A stretch of 64,000 bases of DNA, taken from positions 102,389 through 166,388 of the forward strand of contig JADLDB010000113.1 in the NCBI GenBank assembly GCA_020846875.1. Reading direction: 5' to 3'. The translations under genes were made by a program, and so were the position numbers. Below are positions 17,605 through 28,724 of the stretch, in pieces. This stretch comes from Myxococcales bacterium. Its GTDB lineage: Bacteria > Myxococcota > Myxococcia > Myxococcales > Myxococcaceae. The notes beneath the pieces are model-generated. The model worked only from the letters and a program-made list of their open reading frames with translations, searched no databases and had not been told where the DNA came from. Each line of letters opens with the position of its first letter. Position 1 is the stretch's first letter.

Positions 17605-18733
17605 GCGGGGACTCACCGGCGACTTCTCGACGATGCCCTTGAAGGACCTCGTCGTCTACCTCGCCAACCGTATGGCCACCGGGACCCTCACCCTCGAGCA
17701 CGGCACCATCATCAAGCAGGCCGTCCTCGACGAGGGCCAGGTGGTCAACGCGTCGTCCAACGTGCCGCGCGAGTTCCTCGGCCAGTTCCTGATCAACTTG
17801 GGCCACATCAACGAGGAGCAGTTCCAGCGCGCCTGGGCCACCCAGCAGGAGACGAAGGTCTTCCTCGGCCGGATCCTCCTGATGATCGGCCTCATCACCG
17901 AGGAGAACCTCACCGCCGTCCTCCAGCTCAAGTTCCGCGAGACGCTGCTGGAGGCCTTCGACTGGAAGGACGGCACCTTCGCCTTCGAGGCCGGCGTCAC
18001 CCCCAACCTGCCCGATGGAGCGCAGGTGCGGCTGCCGCTCGTCGACGTCCACAAGGAAGCAGACTTCCGGGTGCGCGCCTGGCAGCACTTCCGGCGGGCC
18101 TTCCCCCGCGGTAGCTGCACGGTGACCTTGAAGCGCGAGAACCTGGCAGAGCCCCCCCGCCCCGGCAGCATGGACGAGAAGGTGCTGCACTTCATCGAGG
18201 ACGGGATGACGCTCGAAGAAATCGGCCTGCGCACCCACGCCACCGACTTCTTCCTCTACAACCGGCTCTACGCGCTGTACCGCCTCGGGGCGTTGATCGT
18301 CCACGACGGGGCGGAGGACTTCGAGATCGACGTCGAACTGGGCCTGGGCGACAACCCCACCCCCGAGCAGCTCCTCGAGCACGCCCGGAAGTTCTACGAG
18401 CAGGGGAACCTGCGCGACGCGTGGGCGCTGAGCCGCCGCGCCAACCAGCTCACCCCCAGCCTCGACGCCGCGCTGCTCCAGCGCCAGGTGGAGGTGGCCT
18501 GGCTGCCGAAGCTCAAGGCCAGCCTGATCGCCTCGGGGAAGAAGCCGGCCATCGCCTTGAGCGCCGGCGAGCTGGCCAGGCTGCCCCTGTCCGCGTCCGA
18601 GCGGTACCTGATCTCCCGCGTCGACGGCCGCCGCACGGTGGAGAACATCATCCGCGTGGCGCCCCTGAGCGAGCTCGAGGCCCTGGCCTTCGTCGACCGC
18701 TTCGTCGCGCAGAAGTGGGTGTCGTTGCCGTGA
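17603..18733 (+). CDS. DUF4388 domain regulatory protein
   Basis: 376 residues from ATG 17603. The N-terminal ~150 residues are a DUF4388 (PATAN-like) domain: LTGDFSTMPLKDLVVYLANRM, TGTLTLEHG and FDWKDGTFAFEAG. The central and C-terminal parts are helical, resembling winged-helix and DUF4388-associated tails (RYLISRVDGRRTVENIIR). DUF4388 proteins are frequent in Myxococcota, linked to two-component and gliding regulation, but with no defined biochemistry. The stop overlaps the GTG start of the pseudouridine synthase gene. Confidence 0.85.
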   Translation: MRGLTGDFSTMPLKDLVVYLANRMATGTLTLEHGTIIKQAVLDEGQVVNASSNVPREFLGQFLINLGHINEEQFQRAWATQQETKVFLGRILLMIGLITEENLTAVLQLKFRETLLEAFDWKDGTFAFEAGVTPNLPDGAQVRLPLVDVHKEADFRVRAWQHFRRAFPRGSCTVTLKRENLAEPPRPGSMDEKVLHFIEDGMTLEEIGLRTHATDFFLYNRLYALYRLGALIVHDGAEDFEIDVELGLGDNPTPEQLLEHARKFYEQGNLRDAWALSRRANQLTPSLDAALLQRQVEVAWLPKLKASLIASGKKPAIALSAGELARLPLSASERYLISRVDGRRTVENIIRVAPLSELEALAFVDRFVAQKWVSLP

Positions 18734-19413
18734 CCCGCCGGGTCGATCAGCTCCTCTCCAGCCTGGGCTATTGCTCCCGCAAGGAAGCGCGGGCCCTGTG
18801 CGAGGCAGGCCGCGTCACCGTGGACGGCGTGGCGTTGGACGACGTGTCCGCGCGGGTAGTGCCCACGAAGGTGCTGCTGGACGGCGCGCCGCTCGACTTC
18901 CCCGACGGCCTCTTCGTGATGATGCACAAGCCCACCGGCCTGGTGTGCAGCCACGACAGCCGTGACGGCGCGCGCATCTACGACGTGCTGCCCGAGCCGT
19001 GGCTGCGCAGAGACCCTCGAGTCAACACCATCGGCCGGCTGGACAAGGACACCAGCGGCCTCATCCTGCTCACCGACGTGGGCGCCCTGGTGCAGCGCTT
19101 CACCTCGCCGAAGCACCGCGTGGACAAGGTGTACGAGGCGACGTTGGACGGCACGCCGGATCCGCAGGTGATCGCCGCCTTCGCGAAGGGCGTCGCGCTC
19201 GACGGTGAGGAAGGCGTGACGCTGCCCGCGAGGCTGGAGGTGCTGGGCGAGCGCCTGGCCCAGGTGACGGTGCGCGAAGGCAAGTACCACCAGGTGCGCC
19301 GCATGTTCGCCGCCTGTGGGCTGCACGTCGCTGCGCTCAAGCGCACGCGCTTCGGCGACTACTCGCTCGAAGAGTTGCCCGAGGGCGAATGGCGCCCGCT
19401 GCCGGTGCCCTGA
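18730..19413 (+). CDS. RsuA/RluB-family pseudouridine synthase
   Basis: 227 residues. An N-terminal S4 RNA-binding domain (VDQLLSSLGYCSRKEARALCEAGRVTVDG) precedes the catalytic domain with the conserved aspartate in GRLDKDTSGLILLT and KYHQVRRMF. It modifies uridine in ribosomal RNA; the exact site (16S U516 for RsuA, 23S for RluB/E) cannot be told from sequence alone. The GTG start at 18730 overlaps the DUF4388 stop (GTGA), so the two are translationally coupled. Confidence 0.92.
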   Translation: MTRRVDQLLSSLGYCSRKEARALCEAGRVTVDGVALDDVSARVVPTKVLLDGAPLDFPDGLFVMMHKPTGLVCSHDSRDGARIYDVLPEPWLRRDPRVNTIGRLDKDTSGLILLTDVGALVQRFTSPKHRVDKVYEATLDGTPDPQVIAAFAKGVALDGEEGVTLPARLEVLGERLAQVTVREGKYHQVRRMFAACGLHVAALKRTRFGDYSLEELPEGEWRPLPVP

Positions 19414-19534
19414 CGCGCCCGTTGGCTCCCTGGCCTGCGCAGCGCCTGCGCCCGGGCCCGGCGGACGCCCGTGACAGGACGGGTGGCGTCGCGGGCATGG
19501 CCGGTGCAGTCTTCCGGAAGACCCAGGGGGAGAC

Positions 19535-21028
19535 ATGGCTGCGATCATTCCGCGGTGGGAGTGGCGGTGGTTCGGCGACCGGTTCGGCCCGGCGGAGGCG
19601 CGCCTCGCCGCGCTGGAGGCCAGCGAGGTGCACGAGAGCGACGAGCTGTACCTGCTGTCGGGCGCGGGCGACGACGTGAAGGTCCGCGACGCGCTGATGG
19701 ACATCAAGGTGCTCGAGGAGACCGACGCCGACGGCCTGGAGCGATGGACGCCGGTGATGAAGGCCGGCTTCCCGCTCCCCGCCGCCGAGGTGGCGAAGGT
19801 GTTCGCGTCCTTGAAGCTGACCGCCCCGGCGCTCGCGCGCGACGCCTACACCCTGGAGCAGTTCACCGACGAGCTCGCGCTGCCCACCGGGAAGATCCGC
19901 GCGGTGAAGGTGCACAAGCGGCGCGTCCGCTACACAGTCGACGGCTGCATGGCCGAGCTGTCCGAGGTGGCGGCCAACGGCAAGCCGACGCGCACGCTGG
20001 CCGTGGAGGCGACCGACGCCGCCGCGGTGATCAGCGCCGTCCGGAAGCTGGGCCTCTGGGGCTACGTCAACACCAGCTACCCGCGCGGACTTGCGGCGTT
20101 GATAGACGGCGCGCCGCTCAAGGTGGCGGTGATCGACGCGGGCACCAACTCCATCAAGTTCCACGTGGGCGAGCGGGACGCGGGCGGGCGCTGGGGCACC
20201 GTGGCCGATCGCGCCGAGCTGACGCGCCTGGGGGAAGGCCTGAACGACACGCAGCAGATCTCCGGCGCCGCGCTGGAGCGGACCGTGGAGGCGCTGTCCG
20301 GCATGGTGGCCGAGGCCCGGCAGCACGGCGTGGGCGCCATCGTCGCGGTGGGCACCGCGGGCTTGAGGATCGCAACGAATCGGGAAGAGGTGTTGCGCAC
20401 CATTCGGGAGCGCGCCGGCGTGGCGATCGAGGTCATCTCGGGCGAGGAGGAGGGGCGCCTGGCCTACGTGGCGGCCCGCGCGGGCCTGGGCCTGGACGGC
20501 GGCGGGGTGGTCGTCTTCGACACCGGCGGGGGCAGCTCGCAGTTCACCTTCGGGCGCGGCAATGAGGTCGACGAGCGCTTCAGCGTGGAGGTGGGCGCGG
20601 TGCGCTTCACCGAGCGCTTCCGCCTCGACGGGGTGGTGGATCCCCCGACGCTCAAGGAAGCGCTGGCCGCGATCGCCAGGGATCTTCAGCACCTCGACGG
20701 CCGCAAGAGCCCCGACGCGCTGGTGGCGATGGGCGGCGCGGTGACGAACATCACCGCGGTGAAGCACGGCCTGGCGAAGTACGATCCCGCCGTGGTGCAG
20801 GGCACGGTGCTGGACCGGGCGGAGCTCGACCGGCAGATCGAGCTCTATCGCACGAAGGACGCGGCCGCGCGGCGCTCCATCGTCGGGCTGCAGCCGAAGC
20901 GGGCCGAGGTGATCCTTGCCGGAGCCTGCATCGTCAAGACGGTGATGGAGAAGCTGGGCAAGCAGTCACTGACGGTCAGCGATCGCGGCCTGCGCCACGG
21001 CGTGCGGGCCGAGCGGTTCGGCGGCTGA
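19535..21028 (+). CDS. CYTH-like domain fused to Ppx/GppA phosphatase
   Basis: 497 residues with a GGGGGAG ribosome site 5 nt before ATG 19535. Residues ~1-190 look CYTH-like: an N-terminal EWRWFG, KVRDALMDIKVLEE, RYTVDGCMAELSEV and a C-terminal LWGYVNTSYPRGL. Residues ~195-497 are a Ppx/GppA ASKHA-fold phosphatase with VAVIDAGTNSIKFHVG, GTAGLR, ISGEEEGRLAY and FDTGGGSSQFTFG. Ppx/GppA enzymes hydrolyse polyphosphate or pppGpp, and CYTH domains bind triphosphate-containing substrates, so a polyphosphate enzyme with an added phosphate-chain-binding module is likely. The CYTH assignment is inferred from pattern only. Confidence 0.88.
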   Translation: MAAIIPRWEWRWFGDRFGPAEARLAALEASEVHESDELYLLSGAGDDVKVRDALMDIKVLEETDADGLERWTPVMKAGFPLPAAEVAKVFASLKLTAPALARDAYTLEQFTDELALPTGKIRAVKVHKRRVRYTVDGCMAELSEVAANGKPTRTLAVEATDAAAVISAVRKLGLWGYVNTSYPRGLAALIDGAPLKVAVIDAGTNSIKFHVGERDAGGRWGTVADRAELTRLGEGLNDTQQISGAALERTVEALSGMVAEARQHGVGAIVAVGTAGLRIATNREEVLRTIRERAGVAIEVISGEEEGRLAYVAARAGLGLDGGGVVVFDTGGGSSQFTFGRGNEVDERFSVEVGAVRFTERFRLDGVVDPPTLKEALAAIARDLQHLDGRKSPDALVAMGGAVTNITAVKHGLAKYDPAVVQGTVLDRAELDRQIELYRTKDAAARRSIVGLQPKRAEVILAGACIVKTVMEKLGKQSLTVSDRGLRHGVRAERFGG

Positions 21029-21050
21029 ACCTCAACGAAGGGAATTCCAC

Positions 21051-21221
21051 ATGGCGGCGACCCCGAAGGACCGCAATCCTTCGGGCGCACCCGCCCTCAC
21101 CGACGGCCTGGGGATCGTGATCGCCGGGGGCCAGAAGACGAAGACGAAAGCGGCCATGGAGTACTTCACCAGCGAGATCAAGGCCGGCCGGACGAGCGAG
21201 GCGAGCCGCAAACTGCACTGA
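21051..21221 (+). CDS. Small hypothetical protein (56 aa)
   Basis: 56 residues with a clear GAAGGGA ribosome site ~8 nt before ATG 21051. It begins MAATPKDRNPSGAPALTDGL, then LGIVIAGGQKTKTK, and ends in an amphipathic helix (AAMEYFTSEIKAG) and SRKLH. No signal peptide, Cys or membrane segment is present. It follows the Ppx gene by 22 bp and is probably in the same transcript. Not recognised; real on ribosome site and codon use. Confidence 0.6.
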   Translation: MAATPKDRNPSGAPALTDGLGIVIAGGQKTKTKAAMEYFTSEIKAGRTSEASRKLH

Positions 21222-21260
21222 CTCACGCACGCCATGGACTGAAGGCGACCGGGCCGAGGC

Positions 21261-21281
21261 GCGGCGGAAAGAAGCCGCCGC
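21261..21281. terminator. Stem-loop between convergent genes
   Basis: GCGGCGG at 21261-21267 pairs perfectly with CCGCCGC at 21275-21281 across the loop AAAGAAG. It lies between the convergent 56-aa gene and ppdK. There is no clear T-tract, so it may stabilise 3' ends rather than terminate strongly. Confidence 0.5.
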
Positions 21282-21299
21282 CAAACCGGAGGAAGCGCT

Positions 21300-24128
<2,829 letters not shown>

Positions 24129-24269
24129 TTGCCCGCCCCCTTGTGCAAGAAGTGTGTGGCGCGACGTGCCCGCCGCGCGCCGCCGGCGGCCCGCAAAGGT
24201 TGCGCCTCCTGACTTCGCCGCGAAAGGAACGCGCCAAGCGGCAGGTGTCCGGCTAGGGTGCCGCGCCCG

Positions 24270-25193
24270 ATGGACGACTTGAAGGAGATCGGCGCCGTCT
24301 GGCGCGGAGAGACGACGCGGGCGCTCAAGACGGGGCGCGTGGTGGTGCTGCTGGTGCTGTTCCTGTTGTTCGTCGGGCTGGCGTTGATGGGCGTGGGGCT
24401 GCTGGCGAACCAGGTGGTGGCCGGCGCGATGAAGACGGCTCCCGGCGTCGACGCCGAGCAGGTGAAGCAGGGCCTGATGGCCGCCAAGAAGCAGTTCCTC
24501 ATGCAGTTCTTCACCGACGACGAGCGCCTGGCCGACTCGCTGGCCGCGCTGCCGCTGGTGCTGCTGGTGGTCTTCAAGCTCACCTTGCGCTTCGTCCCGC
24601 TGTTGATCGCCCTGATGGGCTTCGACCAGGTGGCGGGCGAGGTGGGGCCGAAGTCGATCCGCTACCTGATCGTCCGCGTGCGGCGCAGCTCGATCATCTT
24701 CGGCAAGTTCCTCTCGCAGGCGACGATCTTCACCCTGCTGCTCACGGTGTGCACGCTGGTGATGGTGCTGGTGTCGAAGATCCTCAACCCCGAGTTCAGC
24801 GCCGGGGACATGACGGTGTGGACGCTGAAGCTCGTCGGCAGCTCGGTGGTGCTGGCGCTGGCCTACCTGTCGTTGACCGCCCTGTGCAGCGCGGTGGTGC
24901 GGCAGGGCGCGGTGGCGCTGGTGCTGAACATCATCGGGCTCTTCGTCATCTGGTTTCTGGCGCTGGTGGGCGAGTACTTCCGCTTCCCCGGAGAAGCGGT
25001 GGCCGGCCAGCTCGATCTGATCCGCGCCGACTCGTGGGCGGCGTACCTGCGCTACGCGTCGGTGTGGCACTTCGGGCAGGATCTGCTGCACCCCGGGTGG
25101 GCGCGCTTCGCGTCGGCGGCGCTGGTGCACCTGGGCTTCGCCGCGCTCTTCCTGGGCCTCGCGCAGTTGGCGCTCAAGCGGAGGGATCTGTGA
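24270..25193 (+). CDS. ABC-2 type transporter permease
   Basis: 307 residues from ATG 24270. About six membrane segments are visible: VVVLLVLFLLFVGLALMGVG near the N-terminus, then LAALPLVLLVVFKLTLRFVPLL, FTLLLTVCTLVMVLVS, LKLVGSSVVLALAYLSLTAL, VALVLNIIGLFVIWFLALVG and a final FAALFLGLAQLALK. A soluble periplasmic-side segment lies between the first two, as in ABC-2 permeases. Its stop overlaps the GTG start of the ATPase gene. Substrate unknown. Confidence 0.9.
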   Translation: MDDLKEIGAVWRGETTRALKTGRVVVLLVLFLLFVGLALMGVGLLANQVVAGAMKTAPGVDAEQVKQGLMAAKKQFLMQFFTDDERLADSLAALPLVLLVVFKLTLRFVPLLIALMGFDQVAGEVGPKSIRYLIVRVRRSSIIFGKFLSQATIFTLLLTVCTLVMVLVSKILNPEFSAGDMTVWTLKLVGSSVVLALAYLSLTALCSAVVRQGAVALVLNIIGLFVIWFLALVGEYFRFPGEAVAGQLDLIRADSWAAYLRYASVWHFGQDLLHPGWARFASAALVHLGFAALFLGLAQLALKRRDL

Positions 25194-26101
25194 GCGGCGT
25201 GGCGATCGAGCTGAAGGACGTGTCCAAGCACTTCGGCGAGAAGCGCGCCGTCGATCACGTCACCTTCGACGTGCTGGAAGGCCAGTGCTACGGCCTCATC
25301 GGCCCCAACGGCGCGGGGAAGACGACCACCTTCTCGATGATGTGCGGCTTCCTCTTCCCCACCTCGGGGAAGCTGAAGGTGCTGGGCGTCAACCCGTCGG
25401 ATCCCGGCGTGCTCAAGGGGAAGGTGGGCGTGCTGCCGCAGGACGCGATCCTCCCGCCGATGTGGCCGGTGGGCGCGCTGCTCACCTACCTGGGCGAGCT
25501 GTCCGGGCTGCCGTCGCCCCAGACCGAGGCCCGCGCCGTGCTCGAGCGCGTGCAGCTCCCCGAGACGTGGGCCGTGCAGTGCGGCGCGCTGTCGCACGGC
25601 ATGGGCAAGCGGGTGGCGATGGCCCAGGCGCTGATGGGCAGCCCCCCCGTCGTCTTCCTCGACGAGCCCACGGCCGGCCTCGATCCGAAGATCGCCGCGT
25701 CGGTGCGCGCCCTGATCCGCGAGCTGAAAGGCCAGCACACGGTGGTGGTGTCCAGCCACAACCTGCAGGAGCTGGAAGAGCTGTGCGACGCCACGGCGAT
25801 CCTCGACAAGGGCAGGCTGGTGAGCGCGGCGACGATGGCGGAGATGACCGGCGCCACCGCCGAGTTCCGCGTGCAGGTGGCCTCGGGCGCGGTGCCCCTG
25901 TCCGAGGTGAAGGCGCTGTCCGGCTGCCGCGACGCGAAGGTTGAGGCGAACAACGTGCTGTGCGTGCACTTCGACGGCCAGGGCGTGAAGCCGGAAGAGA
26001 TCATCACCCGGGTGGTGAAGCTGCTCGCCGAGCGGAACGTGCTGATCCTCGGGGTGTGGCGCGGGAAGCGGCTCGAAGAGAAGGTGCTGCAGCTGACCTG
26101 A
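25190..26101 (+). CDS. ABC transporter ATP-binding protein
   Basis: 303 residues from GTG 25190, overlapping the permease stop (GTGA). The ATPase domain has Walker A GPNGAGKTT, a signature read as LSHGMGKR (the usual LSGGQ is altered to SHGMG), Walker B VVFLDEPTAGLD and the H-loop SSHNLQE. The C-terminal ~70 residues are an extra domain common in ABC-2 exporters. It pairs with the preceding permease as an exporter of unknown substrate. Confidence 0.92.
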   Translation: MSGVAIELKDVSKHFGEKRAVDHVTFDVLEGQCYGLIGPNGAGKTTTFSMMCGFLFPTSGKLKVLGVNPSDPGVLKGKVGVLPQDAILPPMWPVGALLTYLGELSGLPSPQTEARAVLERVQLPETWAVQCGALSHGMGKRVAMAQALMGSPPVVFLDEPTAGLDPKIAASVRALIRELKGQHTVVVSSHNLQELEELCDATAILDKGRLVSAATMAEMTGATAEFRVQVASGAVPLSEVKALSGCRDAKVEANNVLCVHFDGQGVKPEEIITRVVKLLAERNVLILGVWRGKRLEEKVLQLT

Positions 26102-26124
26102 GCCGACTGGCCGAAGGAGCCCTC

Positions 26125-26724
26125 TCAGGCGCCGGCGGCGAGGGCGTCCTTGACGCTCTGCCGGGCCGCGACGCGCTCCTGCAGCGCCACGACGTTGGGC
26201 CAGGCCGTCAGCTCGTAGCCCCGCGACTTCAGCCCGCGGGCCGAGTAGAGCGCGTAGATGTCGAGGATGCTGAAGTCGTCGAGCACCCACTGGCGGCCGG
26301 CGAGGTGGCGGTCGAGGAAGTCGAAGCGCGGCGCGATGCGCTGATCGAAAAGCCACTGCTTGAAGTCGTCGGTGGCCCTGGGCGAGTAGAGCGGGCTGAG
26401 CCCCTTGTGCAGCTCGGTCGCGAAGAAGCTGAGCCACTCCTCGGCCCGCACCCGCGCGAAGCCCTGCGTGGGGAACAGCTTGCCCCCGCTCGTGTCCGAG
26501 AGGTACCGGGCGATGAGGCCCGCCTCGGTGAGGACCTCCCCGTCGTCCAACTGGAGCGCCGGCACCTGCCCCTTGGGGTTGATCTTGAGGTAGTCGTCGC
26601 CGTTGGCCAGCTTCTTGTCGGGCATGCCGACCTTCTCGAGGGTGAAGGGCACGGCCAGCTCGCGCAGGGTGACGTGAGGAATCAAGGCGCAGGTTCCGGG
26701 GACGAAGAAGAGCCGCATGGGCAC
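26125..26724 (-). CDS. Glutathione S-transferase family protein
   Basis: 199 residues. The N-terminal thioredoxin-like domain starts RLFFVPGTCALIPHV, in which the Cys matches the beta-class active-site cysteine position, followed by NPKGQVPALQLDDGEVLTEAGLIARYL, the glutathione-binding region. The C-terminal helical domain holds DDFSILDIYAL. It is cytoplasmic; whether glutathione or another thiol is the cosubstrate is unknown. It is the last gene of a minus-strand run that begins with the TusA-like gene. Confidence 0.9.
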   Translation of the reverse strand: MPMRLFFVPGTCALIPHVTLRELAVPFTLEKVGMPDKKLANGDDYLKINPKGQVPALQLDDGEVLTEAGLIARYLSDTSGGKLFPTQGFARVRAEEWLSFFATELHKGLSPLYSPRATDDFKQWLFDQRIAPRFDFLDRHLAGRQWVLDDFSILDIYALYSARGLKSRGYELTAWPNVVALQERVAARQSVKDALAAGA

Positions 26725-26765
26725 CCGCTTTAGCGCATTACCAGAGTTCGTCGAAGTCCTGCGGC

Positions 26766-26972
26766 TCAGGGAAGGGCGTCAAGCCGAAGGTGGACATACA
26801 CGTAGAGCGCGCACGCGGGGTAGGCCAGCAGGCACAGGTACAACGCTTGGACCGCTCGCAGCCGGCGGCGATTGATGGGCTCTACAGTCTTCCTGCTACG
26901 CAGCACTATTGCGATCACCACCGCCAACACCGAGGACCAGAGGAGGAACACGTTCAGCGCTGGTTCGAGCAT
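26766..26972 (-). CDS. Small membrane protein
   Basis: 68 residues from ATG 26972, or 81 from GTG 27011. Two membrane segments are visible (LNVFLLWSSVLAVVIAIVL and ALYLCLLAYPACALYVYV) separated by a basic turn RSRKTVEPINRRRLR. No family is recognised. It sits between the third SAF gene and the GST gene on the same strand, 70 bp after the SAF stop, and may belong to that run. Confidence 0.55.
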   Translation of the reverse strand: MLEPALNVFLLWSSVLAVVIAIVLRSRKTVEPINRRRLRAVQALYLCLLAYPACALYVYVHLRLDALP

Positions 26973-27042
26973 TTCCGGAGCATAGAGCCCCGTCGCGGCG
27001 GCGCACACCACCCGAGCGCCTCCTGCAGCCGCTCCATGAGGG

Positions 27043-27423
27043 CTACTTCTTCTTCGCCCCCGCGCGGATCGCCGCGCGCGCCCGGGCGATCTGCTCCCGC
27101 GCGTCGCCCGTCACCTTGAGCGCCTCTCGGCAGACGCGGTGGTGCTCGGCCTTCGTCGTCTCGAACTGGCTCCACAGGAGCAGATCTCCGGCCAGCACCG
27201 GAACGAGCACCCTCTGGTCGATGAGGTACGAGGCGCTGTCCGGCTTCACCACCGACGACGTGACGAGCCCCTTCGCCACGCTGCGCTGAGAGATCATCTC
27301 GATCGTCACCGTCTCGCCCGCCCGTATGTCCACGGCCGCGACCACCACCGCCACCCTGGGCTCCTCGGCCCACGCCCCGGCCGAGGCCACCCATGCCATC
27401 AACGCCGCGAGCCGAAGCGTCAT
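27043..27423 (-). CDS. SAF-domain protein 3, exported
   Basis: 126 residues from ATG 27423, which overlaps the previous stop as ATGA. A signal peptide (MTLRLAALMAWVASAGAWA) is followed at once by one SAF module: [54 protein letters not shown] single Cys follows in the C-terminal helix (HRVCREALKV). SAF modules occur in CpaB/RcpC (Flp pilus) and FlgA proteins, but no pilus or flagellar genes are present here. Third in a set of related genes. Confidence 0.85.
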   Translation of the reverse strand: MTLRLAALMAWVASAGAWAEEPRVAVVVAAVDIRAGETVTIEMISQRSVAKGLVTSSVVKPDSASYLIDQRVLVPVLAGDLLLWSQFETTKAEHHRVCREALKVTGDAREQIARARAAIRAGAKKK

Positions 27424-28226
27424 GGCGCCGTCTCCTTCCCGGCGGGCTTCCACGCCTTCGCCTCACGCTCGGCCACCTCGCGCCGCGCCTGCGTCACCGC
27501 CGCCTCGACCCGGAGCGCACACCCCGCTGCCGTCTGGAGGCCACCCGGCCGCGCGAGCTGCACCCAGGCGATCGCGTCGCCCTTCTGGACCGGCACCACC
27601 ACCTGTGCGTCTTCGAGCACGGCCAGCTCCCCTGCAGGCACCAGGCTGGCCGTCACCAACGCCTCGGGGAAGTCAGCGGTGGCGAGGTGCCCGCGCTCAA
27701 GCTTGGCGCCTTCGGGAAGATCCACGGCCGCGACCACCACCTTCACCTGCTTCGCCGCGTCGGACAAAGGCTCGGGCAGCGGCTCCACCGTCCCCGTGGC
27801 CGCCGTCTCCGACGCCTGGCGCAGCGTCTCCTCTTGCGCCGCCCGGCCCGCCGCCTCCACCGCCGGGTGGATCGCGCGCTGGCAGTCGCCGGCCTGCTGG
27901 GCGTACTCGAGGGAGGCGAACTGGCCCCAGGTGATCGGATCGCCCGCGAGGATCGGGAAGTTCACCCTCCGGCCGATGATCAGCTGCGCGTCCTTTGGCA
28001 GCAGGTCGCCCTCGGTGACGAACAGCTCGGGGATTGAGCGCTGCGAGATCAGCTCGACCGTGAGCTCCGTCCCCTCGGGGACATCGACGGCCGCCACTAC
28101 CACCGGCACCACCGCCCAGCCCTTCGTCGCCTCCGCCCGCTTCGACTTCGTCAGCAGCAGCACCCCTCCGCACGACAGGGGCAGCGCCAGCACGAACGCG
28201 AGCGCCGCGAGGACGAACGGCTTCAT
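27420..28226 (-). CDS. SAF-domain protein 2, with two SAF modules
   Basis: 268 residues from ATG 28226, preceded by a strong AGGAGG; the start overlaps the upstream stop (ATGA). An N-terminal signal or anchor (MKPFVLAALAFVLALPLSCGG) could also be a lipobox-like LSC. SAF module 1 covers ~35-110 (VVVAAVDVPEGTELTVELISQRS, FPILAGDPITWGQF) and module 2 ~160-240 (VVVAAVDLPEGAKLERGHL, VVPVQKGDAIAW). A Cys follows each module (GDCQRAIHP and AGCALRVEAA). Internal duplication is evident. Confidence 0.87.
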   Translation of the reverse strand: MKPFVLAALAFVLALPLSCGGVLLLTKSKRAEATKGWAVVPVVVAAVDVPEGTELTVELISQRSIPELFVTEGDLLPKDAQLIIGRRVNFPILAGDPITWGQFASLEYAQQAGDCQRAIHPAVEAAGRAAQEETLRQASETAATGTVEPLPEPLSDAAKQVKVVVAAVDLPEGAKLERGHLATADFPEALVTASLVPAGELAVLEDAQVVVPVQKGDAIAWVQLARPGGLQTAAGCALRVEAAVTQARREVAEREAKAWKPAGKETAP

Positions 28227-28708
28227 CGCGTACCTCCTCGAAGCGCCTCGCGGACCGCGCCCGGTGTCGTCGCCTTCGGAGCAAGCCCGCGCGCCTTGAC
28301 CTCCGAGGAGCACGCGGCCCGCTCGTCCGCCTCGAGGAGCCACTTCCCGGGCGCGTCGTCGCCTCGCGCCTTCGAGACCTCGAAGTACCCCCAGCGTAAG
28401 GGCTCGCCCGCCGCGACCGGCACCAGCACCTGTTGCTTCACCACGTAGCTGGCGCTGTCCGGCTTCACCACCGAGGCGGTGACGAACTGCTCGGGGATCG
28501 ACCGCTGGGTGATGTCCTTCATCGTCACCTCGGCGCCCGGGGCGACCGCCTGCGCCGCCACCACCACCGGCACCAGATTCCAGCCCCGATGCGCTTCGGC
28601 CTCGGCCTTCTTCGTCAGCACGAAGCTGAGCGCGCCACCCACCAGGCCGCCCATCCCCAACCCAAGCGCCGCGCCCACCGCCAGCGCCGCCACCGTCTTT
28701 CCCGTCAT
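28223..28708 (-). CDS. SAF-domain protein 1, membrane anchored
   Basis: 161 residues. One N-terminal membrane segment rich in Gly/Ala (VGAALGLGMGGLVGGALSFVL) precedes one SAF module: VPVVVAAQAVAPGAEVTMKD, ITQRSIPEQFVTASVVKPDS, QQVLVPVAAGEPLRWGYFEV. A Cys follows in the C-terminal helix (ERAACSSEVKARG). It is first of three coupled SAF genes, each overlapping the next by ATGA, and follows the PilZ gene by 16 bp. Confidence 0.87.
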   Translation of the reverse strand: MTGKTVAALAVGAALGLGMGGLVGGALSFVLTKKAEAEAHRGWNLVPVVVAAQAVAPGAEVTMKDITQRSIPEQFVTASVVKPDSASYVVKQQVLVPVAAGEPLRWGYFEVSKARGDDAPGKWLLEADERAACSSEVKARGLAPKATTPGAVREALRGGTR

Positions 28709-28724
28709 CTCGCCTCCCCTCGGC

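Noticed and set aside
21051..21221. Bacteriocin with double-Gly leader (VIAGG)
   Set aside because: No C39 peptidase or immunity gene is near; the ABC transporter at 24.3-26.1 kb lacks such a domain.
27043..28708. Tad/Flp pilus locus
   Set aside because: SAF modules are shared with CpaB, but no CpaA, CpaC, TadA, TadB/C or pilin is present.
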